DNA from: Rhodococcus sovatensis
GTDB lineage: Bacteria > Actinomycetota > Actinomycetes > Mycobacteriales > Mycobacteriaceae
Direction of reading: 5' to 3'
DNA: 64,000 bases
NCBI RefSeq assembly: GCF_037327425.1
Contig: NZ_CP147846.1
Span: 4,588,001 to 4,652,000, forward strand
The notes beneath the pieces were generated by a model. The model had not been told where the DNA came from. It saw nothing but the letters and a program-made list of their open reading frames with translations, and ran no database searches. Every line of letters begins with the position of its first letter. The stretch's first letter is position 1. The translations under genes and the position numbers were made by a program. Of this stretch, positions 27,074 to 35,416 are shown piece after piece.

Positions 27074-27853
27074 CTAGACCCCGACCGACTCCCGGGACGA
27101 CGAGGATGCCCGATCGGTCAGGTACGCGAACACCAGTCCTAGGCCGAGCCACAACGTTGCCTGGGTGGCGAGTGAGGACAGACGGAACTCCCAGAGCAAG
27201 GTAGCCGGGAAATCCTCGCCCACCTCGTTGATGCTCGGAAGCAGGAAGTAGCCGAGCGCGACGACGACTCCGAACGCGGCGAGCGGCACCGCAACTCTGA
27301 CCGCAATCGAACTATTGGCGGCCAGGAGTTTGGCGACGTACACCCCGACTGCAACGGCAGCCAGTCCGAGGATCACCGTCGCGATCCATAGCCAGGTTCG
27401 CTGGTTGATCGTCTCGGGATCTCCGACGGCGGGAGGATTGGCCGGGTACTTGAAGAAGGGGACGGCTTCGATTGCTACCCAGCCAAGCCCGGCAGCTGCA
27501 AGTGCCAGTACCGATCCGGACAGGTTCGTGAACCGTCGGGCGTAGTGCAGAACCGTCGCGAAGATGGCGCCGAGGGCCAGACCTGCGAGACCCGTGGCGA
27601 GGAACAGCCCGGCACGCTGGCCATCACGGCTGACGAGCGCGTCTTCTTCGTCGTGGGAATGAGCCGCAGCGGCGTCCTCGGCATGCGAATGACCGCCGGC
27701 GGATTCCTCGATCGCGATGGCTGCGTCGATATGCGGCTCCCCGATTGCAAACGCGACGGTACCGGCAAGCAGGCCCGCGATCAGACCGGCGAGCAGCCCG
27801 CGAATCAGCAGCGCGCCGAAGGTTCCCTGCAGAAGTGTCTTGGTCAGTGGCAT
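27074..27853 (-). CDS. cbtA: Cobalt transporter subunit CbtA
   Basis: A 259-residue membrane protein with about six transmembrane helices and a His/Asp-rich loop after helix 1 (GGHSHAEDAAAAHSHDEED). This loop probably binds Co2+. The pattern matches CbtA, the larger subunit of the predicted two-part cobalt transporter found downstream of B12 riboswitches. Its start overlaps the end of the cbtB gene by 10 bp. Cobalt as substrate follows from the family and the riboswitch. Confidence 0.9.
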   Translation of the reverse strand: MPLTKTLLQGTFGALLIRGLLAGLIAGLLAGTVAFAIGEPHIDAAIAIEESAGGHSHAEDAAAAHSHDEEDALVSRDGQRAGLFLATGLAGLALGAIFATVLHYARRFTNLSGSVLALAAAGLGWVAIEAVPFFKYPANPPAVGDPETINQRTWLWIATVILGLAAVAVGVYVAKLLAANSSIAVRVAVPLAAFGVVVALGYFLLPSINEVGEDFPATLLWEFRLSSLATQATLWLGLGLVFAYLTDRASSSSRESVGV

Positions 27854-28038
27854 GGAAGACCCAGCAGGTGACGTCCGTCGTGCATCAGCTCGTGCATGTA
27901 CATCCCGCTGCGCGAGATGGCACCCTGATCGAATCCGACCAGGTAGAGCACGAGAAATGCAAGCAGAATCACCGCTGCCACGACGAGGGCGAGGGCCGCC
28001 GACTCCGTGGAGTTTCCTTTGGTTACAACAGTAGCCAT
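27844..28038 (-). CDS. cbtB: Cobalt transporter subunit CbtB
   Basis: A 64-residue protein: a short cytoplasmic N-terminus, one transmembrane helix (LALVVAAVILLAFLVLYLVG), and a His-rich end (HELMHDGRHLLGLPCH) typical of CbtB. The start is MATVVTK (28038), with GGAGG just upstream (28046-28050). It lies directly behind the cobalamin riboswitch and is translationally coupled to cbtA. Confidence 0.9.
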   Translation of the reverse strand: MATVVTKGNSTESAALALVVAAVILLAFLVLYLVGFDQGAISRSGMYMHELMHDGRHLLGLPCH

Positions 28039-28074
28039 ATCGAGTAGTGCCTCCTGGGATGAATGCGTCCCGTA

Positions 28075-28170
28075 GAAACGACTACGACGGGTGAGTTTTC
28101 TGACTTCCGGCTGGCGGCCGATCACAGTGGCGCAACCGCTTCGGATTCACACCGAATTACCTGCACACGT
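28075..28170 (-). promoter_or_regulatory. Cobalamin (B12) riboswitch
   Basis: On the minus strand the leader of cbtBA reads ATTCGGTGTGAATCCGAAGC, then GGTTGCGCCACTGTGATC, then CCAGCCGGAAGTCAGAAAAC. These are the conserved core segments of the adenosylcobalamin aptamer (GGTG-x-GAATCC, GC-CACTGTGA, AGxC-xGA). It ends about 37 bp before the cbtB start, so bound B12 should shut down cobalt uptake. The exact edges are approximate. Confidence 0.9.
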
Positions 28171-28214
28171 CGCACTTACCTGCGAACTGTGGCACTCCTC
28201 GCCTACAGCTGTCA

Positions 28215-28802
28215 ATGACCACTAACATCACTGCGGTGAGTGGCTCGGTGACACGCGTGACGCTGGTCAGCCATGCAACTACGGAGGCGTTGCGCCGCGC
28301 GCGATTCAATTCGGACGAATCGGTCGACGAGATCGGCCTGCAGGCACTTCACGGCATCGCGTACACGGCACGCGCGGATGCCGTCGAGATCGCCCCTGAA
28401 CTCCGTGCCCGTCAGACCGCCGAGGGATTGGGCCTGCAGGGCGCGATAGTGCCCGAACTTGCCGACATCGCGTACGGCCAGTGGGCGGGCCTGACGATGG
28501 ACGAGCTTACGGAAAGCGATCTCGGGGCCTGGCTGACCGACACATCCACAACGCCACCCGACGGGGAGTCGATCGACAGTGTGCTCAGACGCGTCCGACG
28601 CTGGATGGACCGCATCGGCACCGAGCCGCGCCGGGTCTGCGCAGTGACTCATCCGTCGGTGGTCAGAGCCGTCGTCGTGACTGCACTCGACGCTCCCGCG
28701 CGTTCCTTCTGGCGGGTCGACATTCCGCCGCTCACCACCACGACTGTGCACTGCCGATCGGGACGCTGGACGCTCCGCACCGTCGCCGAAAAAATCATCT
28801 GA
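28215..28802 (+). CDS. Histidine-phosphatase-fold protein with altered active site
   Basis: A 195-residue member of the phosphoglycerate-mutase/histidine-phosphatase superfamily. The usual L-V-R-H-G signature reads TLVSHATTEA: the nucleophile His is kept, but the Arg before it is Ser and the Gly after it is Ala. Other family parts are present: APELRARQTAEGLG, the acidic middle with EL-x-DI-x-Y-G-x-W (ELADIAYGQWAGLT), and the second His (VTHPSVVRAVV). It is divergent from the B12-controlled cbtBA pair, so a cobalamin-related (CobC-like) role is possible. Catalysis is uncertain without the Arg. Confidence 0.82.
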   Translation: MTTNITAVSGSVTRVTLVSHATTEALRRARFNSDESVDEIGLQALHGIAYTARADAVEIAPELRARQTAEGLGLQGAIVPELADIAYGQWAGLTMDELTESDLGAWLTDTSTTPPDGESIDSVLRRVRRWMDRIGTEPRRVCAVTHPSVVRAVVVTALDAPARSFWRVDIPPLTTTTVHCRSGRWTLRTVAEKII

Positions 28803-28919
28803 GCTTTTTCCGCTGGAGATGGAACCGATCGATGGCTGCCGTCGTCCAATTCCTACGAGGGCGCAATTTCGAACGCTGTGCCCACGACACCTAGCCGATG
28901 GAACAGTCGAGGAGAGCAC

Positions 28920-29222
28920 ATGCCAGGCACAGTGCGGGTCGATCCGGTAGCTCTCGAAGCTGCCGCAGCAGATCTCGATGCTGCTGCGGCGCGGTTGCAG
29001 GCCAATCTGACGGCAGCCTCGCTGCCGATCCAGACACTCCCGTCGGGAAGCGAGGAAGTATCCCTGCTCGCCAACCGGTTCTTCCGAAACTCGGCGTCCA
29101 CCTTCGCACCTGCCGCGGCCGATGCGATCGGTGAACTCATCGAGACGGCTGCTGCCCTGCGCGCGCAGGCGGCGGCGTACCGGGATGTCGACTTCGAACA
29201 CGGCCGAGCCCTCGGGCTCTGA
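28920..29222 (+). CDS. PE-family-like type VII secretion substrate
   Basis: A 100-residue, Ala-rich two-helix protein starting MPGTVRVDPVALEAAAADL, which is like the N-terminal domain of mycobacterial PE proteins. Near the C-terminus YRDVD fits the type VII signal Y-x3-D/E. A good AGGAGAG ribosome site precedes the ATG. It lies 60 bp before a PPE-like gene, with an EspG-like chaperone gene after that. The PE/PPE pair should form a heterodimer exported by an ESX system encoded elsewhere, since no ESX core gene is in the window. Confidence 0.85.
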   Translation: MPGTVRVDPVALEAAAADLDAAAARLQANLTAASLPIQTLPSGSEEVSLLANRFFRNSASTFAPAAADAIGELIETAAALRAQAAAYRDVDFEHGRALGL

Positions 29223-29282
29223 CCTCACCCTCACGACGAAACGATCGGGAGCGGCACACGTGATCCACAGGGGAGAAAACAG

Positions 29283-30527
29283 ATGACACTCGGCGTAACC
29301 GGTGTGGTGTGGTTACCGCGTACCGCGACGGTCAACTCGGCGTCGCTGCTGGCAGGCGCGGGGCCGGCCCCGCTCGCTGCTGCGTCCGGAGCCTGGCAGT
29401 CCGTCGCGGTGGCCTACACCGACGCGTCGATCACCGTAGGTCGCGTGATAGCGGTGCTGGCAGCGGGATGGGAAGGCGAAGCAGCCAACGCCGCGCAAGA
29501 GCGCCTCGGCGGCTTTCTGACGTGGACGCAAAGTGTGGCGGCTAAGTCAGCACAAGTGTCCGGGCTGGCGGCCGGAGAGGCGGCTGCGTATGCAACCGCT
29601 GCGTTGGCAATGCCGAATCCCGTGGAGATCGCCGCGGTCAAGTCGGCCAAATACACCGCGTACTCGACCGGCGGCGCTCTGAACGGAAGCGCGGAGGCCC
29701 TCGAGGTCACCGACCGCGCGCTCGACATTCGAGCAGCGATAGTGATGGAGGCCTACGAGGCTGCAACGACGCCATTGGCAGTGCAGGTCTCGTTCGATCA
29801 TCCACCTGAGATCGTCAACGACCGCAGCGTCGACAGGTACGACAGCGAGGGCCGCCCTATCGCCGACTCCACGTCTTACTCGGAGACCGACATATTCGGG
29901 TTCAGCACCCGCACCTCGCCTGCGCAGGCTGCCGTCGCGGCCGCCACCGCTGCCCTGCAGAATCCGGCATTGGCCAGTGCCGCCGGACAGATCGCCAGCA
30001 CCGCCGGGTCGGTTGCCGGTTCCTCGGTGACGTCGGTGGCATCCGCGGCGTCGAACATCGGTAGCGCAGCGGCGTCCACTCTGATGGGTTCGGGCGCCGC
30101 CGGGCAGGGCGGGTCGTCGGCGCCGATCCGGGCCGAATCCACGTCCACCGGACCAGCGGCGACACGAGCAGTCTCTGCTGGCTCATTCGCGAGCACAGGC
30201 GGCGGCGCGGGTCGAGGAAACGGTCTGGGCGCGTTGGGTTCATCGACGCTCGGCGGTCCGGCAGCCGGCTCCTCCGGCACGGCCGGGGGCGGCGAGCGTG
30301 CCCCCGGACTGGGGTCGGGATCCCTGTTCGGTGGGAGTCAACCGGATCCCGCAGCTGCAGCCCGCGGCGCTCACGGCGGCGCACCGATGGGCGGCAACCA
30401 ATCCGGCGGAAGCGACGACGACGAGCACGAGACTCCCGGCTATCTACGACAATTCGAGCATTTTGCCGACGGCCGCACGGTGGCACCATCGGTCATCGGT
30501 GCGGAACCCGCATGGAACGATCGTTGA
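29283..30527 (+). CDS. PPE-family-like type VII secretion substrate
   Basis: A 414-residue protein. Residues about 1-175 form the helical PPE-like domain: VVWLPRTATVNSASLLAGAG matches the position of the PPE motif region, and GWEGEAANAAQERLGGFLTW holds the W-x-G turn. The rest is a low-complexity Ala/Gly/Ser-rich tail with an acidic His-containing end (SDDDEHETPGYL). The true 'PPE' triad is absent, as in some non-mycobacterial members. A GGGGAG site precedes the ATG. It lies between the PE-like and EspG-like genes, which together form a PE-PPE-EspG unit. Confidence 0.85.
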   Translation: MTLGVTGVVWLPRTATVNSASLLAGAGPAPLAAASGAWQSVAVAYTDASITVGRVIAVLAAGWEGEAANAAQERLGGFLTWTQSVAAKSAQVSGLAAGEAAAYATAALAMPNPVEIAAVKSAKYTAYSTGGALNGSAEALEVTDRALDIRAAIVMEAYEAATTPLAVQVSFDHPPEIVNDRSVDRYDSEGRPIADSTSYSETDIFGFSTRTSPAQAAVAAATAALQNPALASAAGQIASTAGSVAGSSVTSVASAASNIGSAAASTLMGSGAAGQGGSSAPIRAESTSTGPAATRAVSAGSFASTGGGAGRGNGLGALGSSTLGGPAAGSSGTAGGGERAPGLGSGSLFGGSQPDPAAAARGAHGGAPMGGNQSGGSDDDEHETPGYLRQFEHFADGRTVAPSVIGAEPAWNDR

Positions 30528-31339
30528 TCGACTTGGGAACCCAGCCGGTCGGTCACACACTGCCGTCAGTCGAGTTGGATGCCGACCGGCTCGATTTCCT
30601 CGTCGACACCCTGAACATCGTCGAGTTGCCGGTGGTTCTCGACGTCTTTCCGCGATTCGCGACCTTCGAAGAGAGCAGCGACGCGCGCAGCCGCGGGCAT
30701 GACCGCCTCGTCGAGGACGGGCTGATTCGCAACGGTCGGATTCACCAGGACGTGGAGGCATGGTTGCGCATTCTGGAGCAGCCACGCTGGTACGTCTCGG
30801 CCCGACTGGTGCCGCGGCCGTTCACCGACGACGCCCCCGTGGTCAGAGTGTGTCTGGCCGAGGGTGACGCCGGTACGGTCATCGCAATCAGGAACGGTGG
30901 TCCGCTCACCGTTCGGTCGGTGCGCAGCGACGCGGCCACGGAACTGATCGGCGCTCTCGGCCAAGGCCGCGCGATGGAGTTCCGCGGGCTGTCCGCGCCG
31001 ACCGATCTGCTGTCCGAGGCGCTCGACGCGTCTCCCGCCGACGCAAGTGGAACGGCGGCACGGTTGACCCGGATCGGCGTAGACCAGGATGTTGCCCTCG
31101 CAGTCGCGTCGGCGATGAGCACATGCTCGGGTCATGCCGAGATCACGGCCGTCACCATTCGGTCCGGCAATCGGACGACGGGCGCGCATCCTGTGGCATT
31201 CTTCGACACTCACCGTGGCCGAATTGTGGCGACATCGAGCACGGCAGCCGACGGCCGCCGCTGGTCGACGCTGTCTGCAGGTACCGACGTGAGGATGAAG
31301 TCGGCGCTGAGGGAATTGACGGCGTACGCGAGCAGCTAG
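30512..31339 (+). CDS. espG: EspG-like type VII secretion chaperone
   Basis: A 275-residue cytoplasmic protein with the pattern of the EspG family (for example LPVVLDVFPRFATFEE near the start and the RWYVSARLV, GTVIAIRNGG strands). EspG binds the tip of the PPE helical domain and keeps PE-PPE pairs soluble until export. The ATG overlaps the PPE stop by 16 bp, which supports coupled expression. Its stop shares the CTAG palindrome with the stop of the convergent phosphoglycerate mutase gene. Assignment rests on weak sequence pattern plus strong context. Confidence 0.8.
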   Translation: MERSLIDLGTQPVGHTLPSVELDADRLDFLVDTLNIVELPVVLDVFPRFATFEESSDARSRGHDRLVEDGLIRNGRIHQDVEAWLRILEQPRWYVSARLVPRPFTDDAPVVRVCLAEGDAGTVIAIRNGGPLTVRSVRSDAATELIGALGQGRAMEFRGLSAPTDLLSEALDASPADASGTAARLTRIGVDQDVALAVASAMSTCSGHAEITAVTIRSGNRTTGAHPVAFFDTHRGRIVATSSTAADGRRWSTLSAGTDVRMKSALRELTAYASS

Positions 31340-32001
31340 CTGATCGGATTGTCTGCGATCCGGCTGCCTTTGCCCTCGAAGGGTGGGACGAACAGGCCCC
31401 AGCGAATACAGGTCCACGTCCCACCGGCACCGGGTAGAAGTTCGATGGTCTGCGTGTTGTCCAGGTGATTGTCCGCGGCGAATCCACCGTCGACACCTCC
31501 CAACACCGCGGCCACCAGCCTGATGGCTGCGCCGTGGCTGACCACCACCACATCGGGAGCGTCGGCGTCCGTCAGGAATTCCTCGCGCAGGCCGTCGAGC
31601 ACTGGAACGTACCGATCCAGCACCGACCGGCCGCTGTCACCGCCGGGCACACGAGCGTCGAGATCGCCCGAGTGCCAACGCCCGTAGATCTCGGTGAACC
31701 CTTTGTGCGCGACATCGTCGACCCGGCCCTCCCAATGGCCCGCCTGCGTTTCGTGGATGCCCTCACGTTGCCGATATTCGACGGATGTCGCGGCGGCGAT
31801 GTGCTCGGCAGTCTGAACAGCTCGCAGCGCGAACGAAGACACCACGATGCCCACCGGCGTTTCGGAGATAGATGCTCCGTAGCGGCGTGCCTGCTCGTGG
31901 CCGTGCTCGGTCAGGGACGCCCCGGGAAGACTGGTGTCGAGGACTTTGTCCACGTTCGAGAATGTCTGTCCGTGGCGCACGAGTACGAGCTTCCCCGTCA
32001 T
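31336..32001 (-). CDS. Phosphoglycerate-mutase-family protein (Rv3837c-like)
   Basis: A 221-residue histidine phosphatase with an intact active site: LVLVRHGQTFSN (nucleophile His near 10) and VVVSHGAAIRLV (second His). It retains the acid and Arg sites (SFALRAVQTAEHIA). The start at 32001 overlaps the pheA stop (ATGA). It is probably a broad-specificity phosphatase rather than the glycolytic enzyme, judging from its length and its place after pheA. The same pair occurs at M. tuberculosis Rv3837c-Rv3838c. Confidence 0.9.
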   Translation of the reverse strand: MTGKLVLVRHGQTFSNVDKVLDTSLPGASLTEHGHEQARRYGASISETPVGIVVSSFALRAVQTAEHIAAATSVEYRQREGIHETQAGHWEGRVDDVAHKGFTEIYGRWHSGDLDARVPGGDSGRSVLDRYVPVLDGLREEFLTDADAPDVVVVSHGAAIRLVAAVLGGVDGGFAADNHLDNTQTIELLPGAGGTWTCIRWGLFVPPFEGKGSRIADNPIS

Positions 32002-32927
32002 CGGTCCCCCTCTCCTTTGCGAAGCCTGTTCAGCCAATCGATCTCCTCGTCCAACGACGGAGGACGACGTCCTGTTCCCGTCGCCACCGGCCAGGAGCCG
32101 AGGAACCTGAGTTGCATCTTTCGGCGCAGCGCGCGCATTGCCTCGCCCATGGCCGGGTCGTCGATGTGACCCGCACAGTCGACGTAGAACCAGTAGGTGC
32201 CGAATTGCGTTCTCGTAGGCCGTGATTCGATACGGGTGAGATCGATATCGCGAATCCCCAACTCCCCCAGCGCCGCATGAAGAACTCCGGGGACATTCTC
32301 CGGCATCAGGACGAGAGCGGTGCGGTCCGCCCCGGTGCGCGGCGGCGCGGGCCGGGGCGTCGCGACGAGAACGAACCTCGTGCGGGCATTCTCGACGTCG
32401 GCGACTCCGCCTGCGAGCGTCGAGAGCCCCAACAACTCGCCCGCGAGCGGGGTCGACACGGCCGCATCGGCGAGACCGTCAGCAACGTCCTGCGCCGCAG
32501 CCGCATTCGAGGACGCGAACTGTACTTCCGCGTCGGGGATGTTCGTTTCCAGCCACACTCGAACCTGAGCCGCCGCAATGGGATACGCCCGTACGCTCCG
32601 CACGTCCGTCAACTCGATCCCACGCGCGCCGAGAATCGAGAATGCGACGTCCACCTCGGTCTCGGCGACTATCTGCAGCCTGCTGCCGACACGGAGAGCG
32701 TCGATCGTCGGGGAAACCGAGCCCTCGACGGAGCTTTCGATCGGCACCACCGCTGCATCGACGTCGCCCTTGCGGACGGCGTCGAGAGAGGCAGGCGGGC
32801 TCGACAGTGGAACTCGCTCGATCGGGCCGACGAAACCGAGCTCGGCAAGCACCCCGTCGGCCTCGAACTGGCCGAGAGCCATCTCGGTGAACGTTCCCGA
32901 CGGACCGAAATACGCGATTCTTGGCAC
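31998..32927 (-). CDS. pheA: Prephenate dehydratase
   Basis: A 309-residue enzyme converting prephenate to phenylpyruvate in phenylalanine synthesis. GTG start (VPRIAYFGPSGTFTEMAL). The catalytic part includes VVPIESSVEGSV and the Thr/Ser-rich substrate sites. A C-terminal ACT domain (residues about 195-280) is visible in NVPGVLHAALGELGIRDIDLTRIESRP. This is the region for allosteric Phe feedback. It lies between a hypothetical gene (10-bp gap) and the phosphatase gene, forming a three-gene minus-strand operon. Confidence 0.95.
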   Translation of the reverse strand: MPRIAYFGPSGTFTEMALGQFEADGVLAELGFVGPIERVPLSSPPASLDAVRKGDVDAAVVPIESSVEGSVSPTIDALRVGSRLQIVAETEVDVAFSILGARGIELTDVRSVRAYPIAAAQVRVWLETNIPDAEVQFASSNAAAAQDVADGLADAAVSTPLAGELLGLSTLAGGVADVENARTRFVLVATPRPAPPRTGADRTALVLMPENVPGVLHAALGELGIRDIDLTRIESRPTRTQFGTYWFYVDCAGHIDDPAMGEAMRALRRKMQLRFLGSWPVATGTGRRPPSLDEEIDWLNRLRKGEGDR

Positions 32928-32937
32928 GCAGACGAGA

Positions 32938-33672
32938 TTACGTGGTCGGCGGCGGACCGTCTGGCGAGAACGGTCGAACCAGTTGTGCAGCCACGAGTTC
33001 GCGATGGGCGGAGGCAGCGTCGTCGATCTCGATTCCGAGCAGAACGGTGCGCAGCGCCTCGGCGGCCTCCGGCCGCAGCCTTGCCAAAGATCCGAGGTTG
33101 GGATCGGACAGTGCGGTCTGGATATCGTCCCCGCGTAGTGCAGCGACCGTCGCCGAGAGAACTGCGAGCACGTCCTGTCCGTTGCCAGCCCGTGCGCACA
33201 CACCTACGTCGGCGTGCGCGACTACGGCGAGGATGTCGGCGATGTGACGCGGCGAAGCCGACGCCGCGAAGCCGGGCGTGCGGTGCGCGTCGACAATGAC
33301 GGTAACGAGATCCATCAGCGATGCGTCCGTCAGCTCGGGAAAGATCACCAGCGGCGACGGCAATCGCAGTCGAGTCGCTTCCTCGACCGTGTCGGCGTCG
33401 ACGTCGATGTGGAAGCGGGCGACCTCATAGGTGGCAGCACCTCCGCTTAGCTCCGCGGGATCGATATCGAGATCCACGACGATCCTGCCCAGATCGATGC
33501 CCGACGGCAGTGCCGCCAACACCGATGCAGCCACCACCGGTGGGCCCGCTGTGAGGGCGGAGTGCCGCCCGTTGAGTTCGTCGATGTTTCGACAGCGCTG
33601 ATGCAGCAGTCCCGCGACAAGAGCCTGCGGTTCGGGCCGATGGGGGACGCCCAGGGTCAAGGGAACGGACAC
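32938..33672 (-). CDS. Hypothetical protein upstream of pheA
   Basis: A protein of about 244 residues with no motif I recognise. The composition is soluble and Ala/Val/Leu-rich. The middle is acidic with alternating strands (GRIVVDLDIDPAELSGGAATYEVARFHIDVDAD). I start it at GTG 33672; an upstream GTG (33681) and a longer frame to 33732 are possible but would run toward the divergent iron box. It is the first gene of the minus-strand unit with pheA. Confidence 0.65.
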   Translation of the reverse strand: MSVPLTLGVPHRPEPQALVAGLLHQRCRNIDELNGRHSALTAGPPVVAASVLAALPSGIDLGRIVVDLDIDPAELSGGAATYEVARFHIDVDADTVEEATRLRLPSPLVIFPELTDASLMDLVTVIVDAHRTPGFAASASPRHIADILAVVAHADVGVCARAGNGQDVLAVLSATVAALRGDDIQTALSDPNLGSLARLRPEAAEALRTVLLGIEIDDAASAHRELVAAQLVRPFSPDGPPPTT

Positions 33673-33737
33673 TCGACACACGCTAGCGCGGATTGGATTT
33701 CGTCCAGCACTTGCGATACAGCCAAGTGTCAACTAAC

Positions 33738-33756
33738 TTAGGTTTGCCTCACCTAC
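33738..33756 (+). promoter_or_regulatory. IdeR/DtxR-type iron box
   Basis: TTAGGTTTGCCTCACCTAC matches 15 of 19 positions of the DtxR/IdeR consensus TTAGGTTAGGCTAACCTAA. It lies 24 bp before the DUF2470 start, where an iron-bound repressor would block transcription. The site predicts induction of the gene under iron limitation. Confidence 0.72.
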
Positions 33757-33779
33757 TAGCTACCGCATCGGAGGAGCCC

Positions 33780-34547
33780 ATGCTCGGCGCCACGACTACC
33801 GGACCGTCCACCGCAGAAAGAGTTCGCAGCGCATGTGCGCGCGCAGAAGATGCGGCGTTGGCGATCGAGGGCAGCGATCCTGTTCTGACAACTCTTCATC
33901 ACCTTCGTTCCAACGGCGAGATAGTTCTGGCAGTACCGACCGAATCCGCGGCAGGCGTCATTGCGTGGCGCTCGACCCGTGCGGGCGTTCCGGCGGTCCT
34001 CGAACTGACCGATCATGCACCGCTGCCGCTGCGTGAACCGGTCCGATCGCTCGTCTGGCTGCGCGGCGAACTGCGTCCTGTCCCAGCATCACTCATGCGT
34101 CCGATGGCGGCCGCAGTAGCCGCCGAGCATCCGCATGGCGCGTTGCTCGACGTCGGACACAGCACCGTTCTCCTTCGACTTATCCTCTCCTCCGCCGTCG
34201 TCGCCGACAGCACCGGAGCCGAGCCTGTCGCCGTGGAAGATCTGCTCGCGGCCACCCCCGATCCGTTCTGGGAGATGGAAACCAGCTGGCTCCAGCACCT
34301 CGACGAGGACCACACCGATCTCGTCAACCAGCTTGCGCGACGCCTCCCGCCATCGCTCCGGCAGGGACGCATCAGGCCGCTGGGCATCGACCGCTACGGC
34401 ATTCGACTGAGGATCGAAAGCGACTACGGCGACAACGATGTACGCCTGGGCTTCGCCGAACCTGTCGACGACACGATGGCGCTCAGTCGAGCGATTCGAG
34501 TGCTCGCCGGATGCCCCTTCCTCAATGGGCTGCGCGCAAGGAGCTAG
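33780..34547 (+). CDS. DUF2470-domain protein (HugZ/Rv3839-like)
   Basis: A 255-residue protein. The N-terminal half is a split-barrel-like region (ELTDHAPLPLREPVRSLVWLRGEL), and the C-terminal half is the DUF2470 domain (EMETSWLQHLDEDHTDLVNQLARRL). Proteins of this type include heme-handling HugZ-like enzymes. ATG 33780 has GGAGG 8 bp upstream. The iron box in its promoter supports a role in iron or heme use. It has the same neighbours as M. tuberculosis Rv3839. Confidence 0.85.
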   Translation: MLGATTTGPSTAERVRSACARAEDAALAIEGSDPVLTTLHHLRSNGEIVLAVPTESAAGVIAWRSTRAGVPAVLELTDHAPLPLREPVRSLVWLRGELRPVPASLMRPMAAAVAAEHPHGALLDVGHSTVLLRLILSSAVVADSTGAEPVAVEDLLAATPDPFWEMETSWLQHLDEDHTDLVNQLARRLPPSLRQGRIRPLGIDRYGIRLRIESDYGDNDVRLGFAEPVDDTMALSRAIRVLAGCPFLNGLRARS

Positions 34548-34561
34548 CCCATACTTGTTCG

Positions 34562-35368
34562 GTGATCGATGTGAAGGGTTGGATCAAACCCGACAAGCGA
34601 GATGACGGCCCTCCACTGGGCCCGGGTGAACGACGCGCGATCATCATCGAGATCTCCGTCGTCCTACTGGTCACATTCGGCCTCAGCGGCCTGAGCAGCA
34701 TCCTCTCGCTCGTCGAGGACGCGTTGCTCGCCGGCAGCCTCGCCGACCAGACCGTCGCGCTGAACACGTCGAGTTCCTCGCTCGGCATCATCGACCTGCT
34801 CTACCAGGTTCTACGGATACTCCGGCTGTGCGCGTGGGGCGCGCTCGGGCTCTACCTCCTCTGGCGTGCCGGGCTCGGACCGCGGCTGGTCGGCCTCGGA
34901 AGGCCTCGTGCCAAGACAGACCTTCTGCAAGGACTGGGTCTCGCGGCGTTGATCGGCCTGCCGGGCCTGCTCTTCTACCTCGTCGGGAACGCAGTCGGCC
35001 TCAACCTCACCGTCGTACCGAGCACGATCGACGACCACTGGTGGCGCATCCCCGCCCTGATCGCCTACGCATTCGCGAACTCTGGGGCCGAGGAGATAAT
35101 CGTCGTCGCCTACCTGATCTCGAGGTTGCGCCGTCTCGGGATGGGCGAAAACTCGTCGCTGCTGCTGTCGGCGCTGCTCCGCGGGTCCTACCACCTGTAT
35201 CAAGGCCTAGGCGCGGGCGTCGGGAATCTGCTCATGGGACTCGTGTTCGGCCGCTACTGGCAGAAGACGAACCGCCTCTGGCCGCTGCTGATCGCGCATG
35301 CGCTCATCGACATCGTCGCCTTCGTCGGTTACACCCTCCTGCGTGACCATCTGTCGTGGCTGCCATAG
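34562..35368 (+). CDS. CPBP family intramembrane metalloprotease
   Basis: About 268 residues with a charged N-terminus and about seven hydrophobic segments. The family motifs are SGAEEIIVVAYLISRL (E-E-x3 region without the usual following Arg in place), SYHLYQGLGAGVGNLLMGLVFG and LLIAHALIDIVAF. GTG 34562 is chosen; GTG 34571 is in frame. It follows DUF2470 by 14 bp, so it may share the iron-responsive transcript. Substrate unknown; it is the second CPBP protein in the window. Confidence 0.83.
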   Translation: MIDVKGWIKPDKRDDGPPLGPGERRAIIIEISVVLLVTFGLSGLSSILSLVEDALLAGSLADQTVALNTSSSSLGIIDLLYQVLRILRLCAWGALGLYLLWRAGLGPRLVGLGRPRAKTDLLQGLGLAALIGLPGLLFYLVGNAVGLNLTVVPSTIDDHWWRIPALIAYAFANSGAEEIIVVAYLISRLRRLGMGENSSLLLSALLRGSYHLYQGLGAGVGNLLMGLVFGRYWQKTNRLWPLLIAHALIDIVAFVGYTLLRDHLSWLP

Positions 35369-35416
35369 CGTCCGCTGGGAGCCTCCTCGCCGCCTTCGGC
35401 TATGTACAGTCGATCC

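Noticed and set aside
31336..31339. Frameshift or fusion between the EspG-like and phosphatase genes
   Set aside because: The overlap is only the shared CTAG palindrome that provides a stop on each strand.
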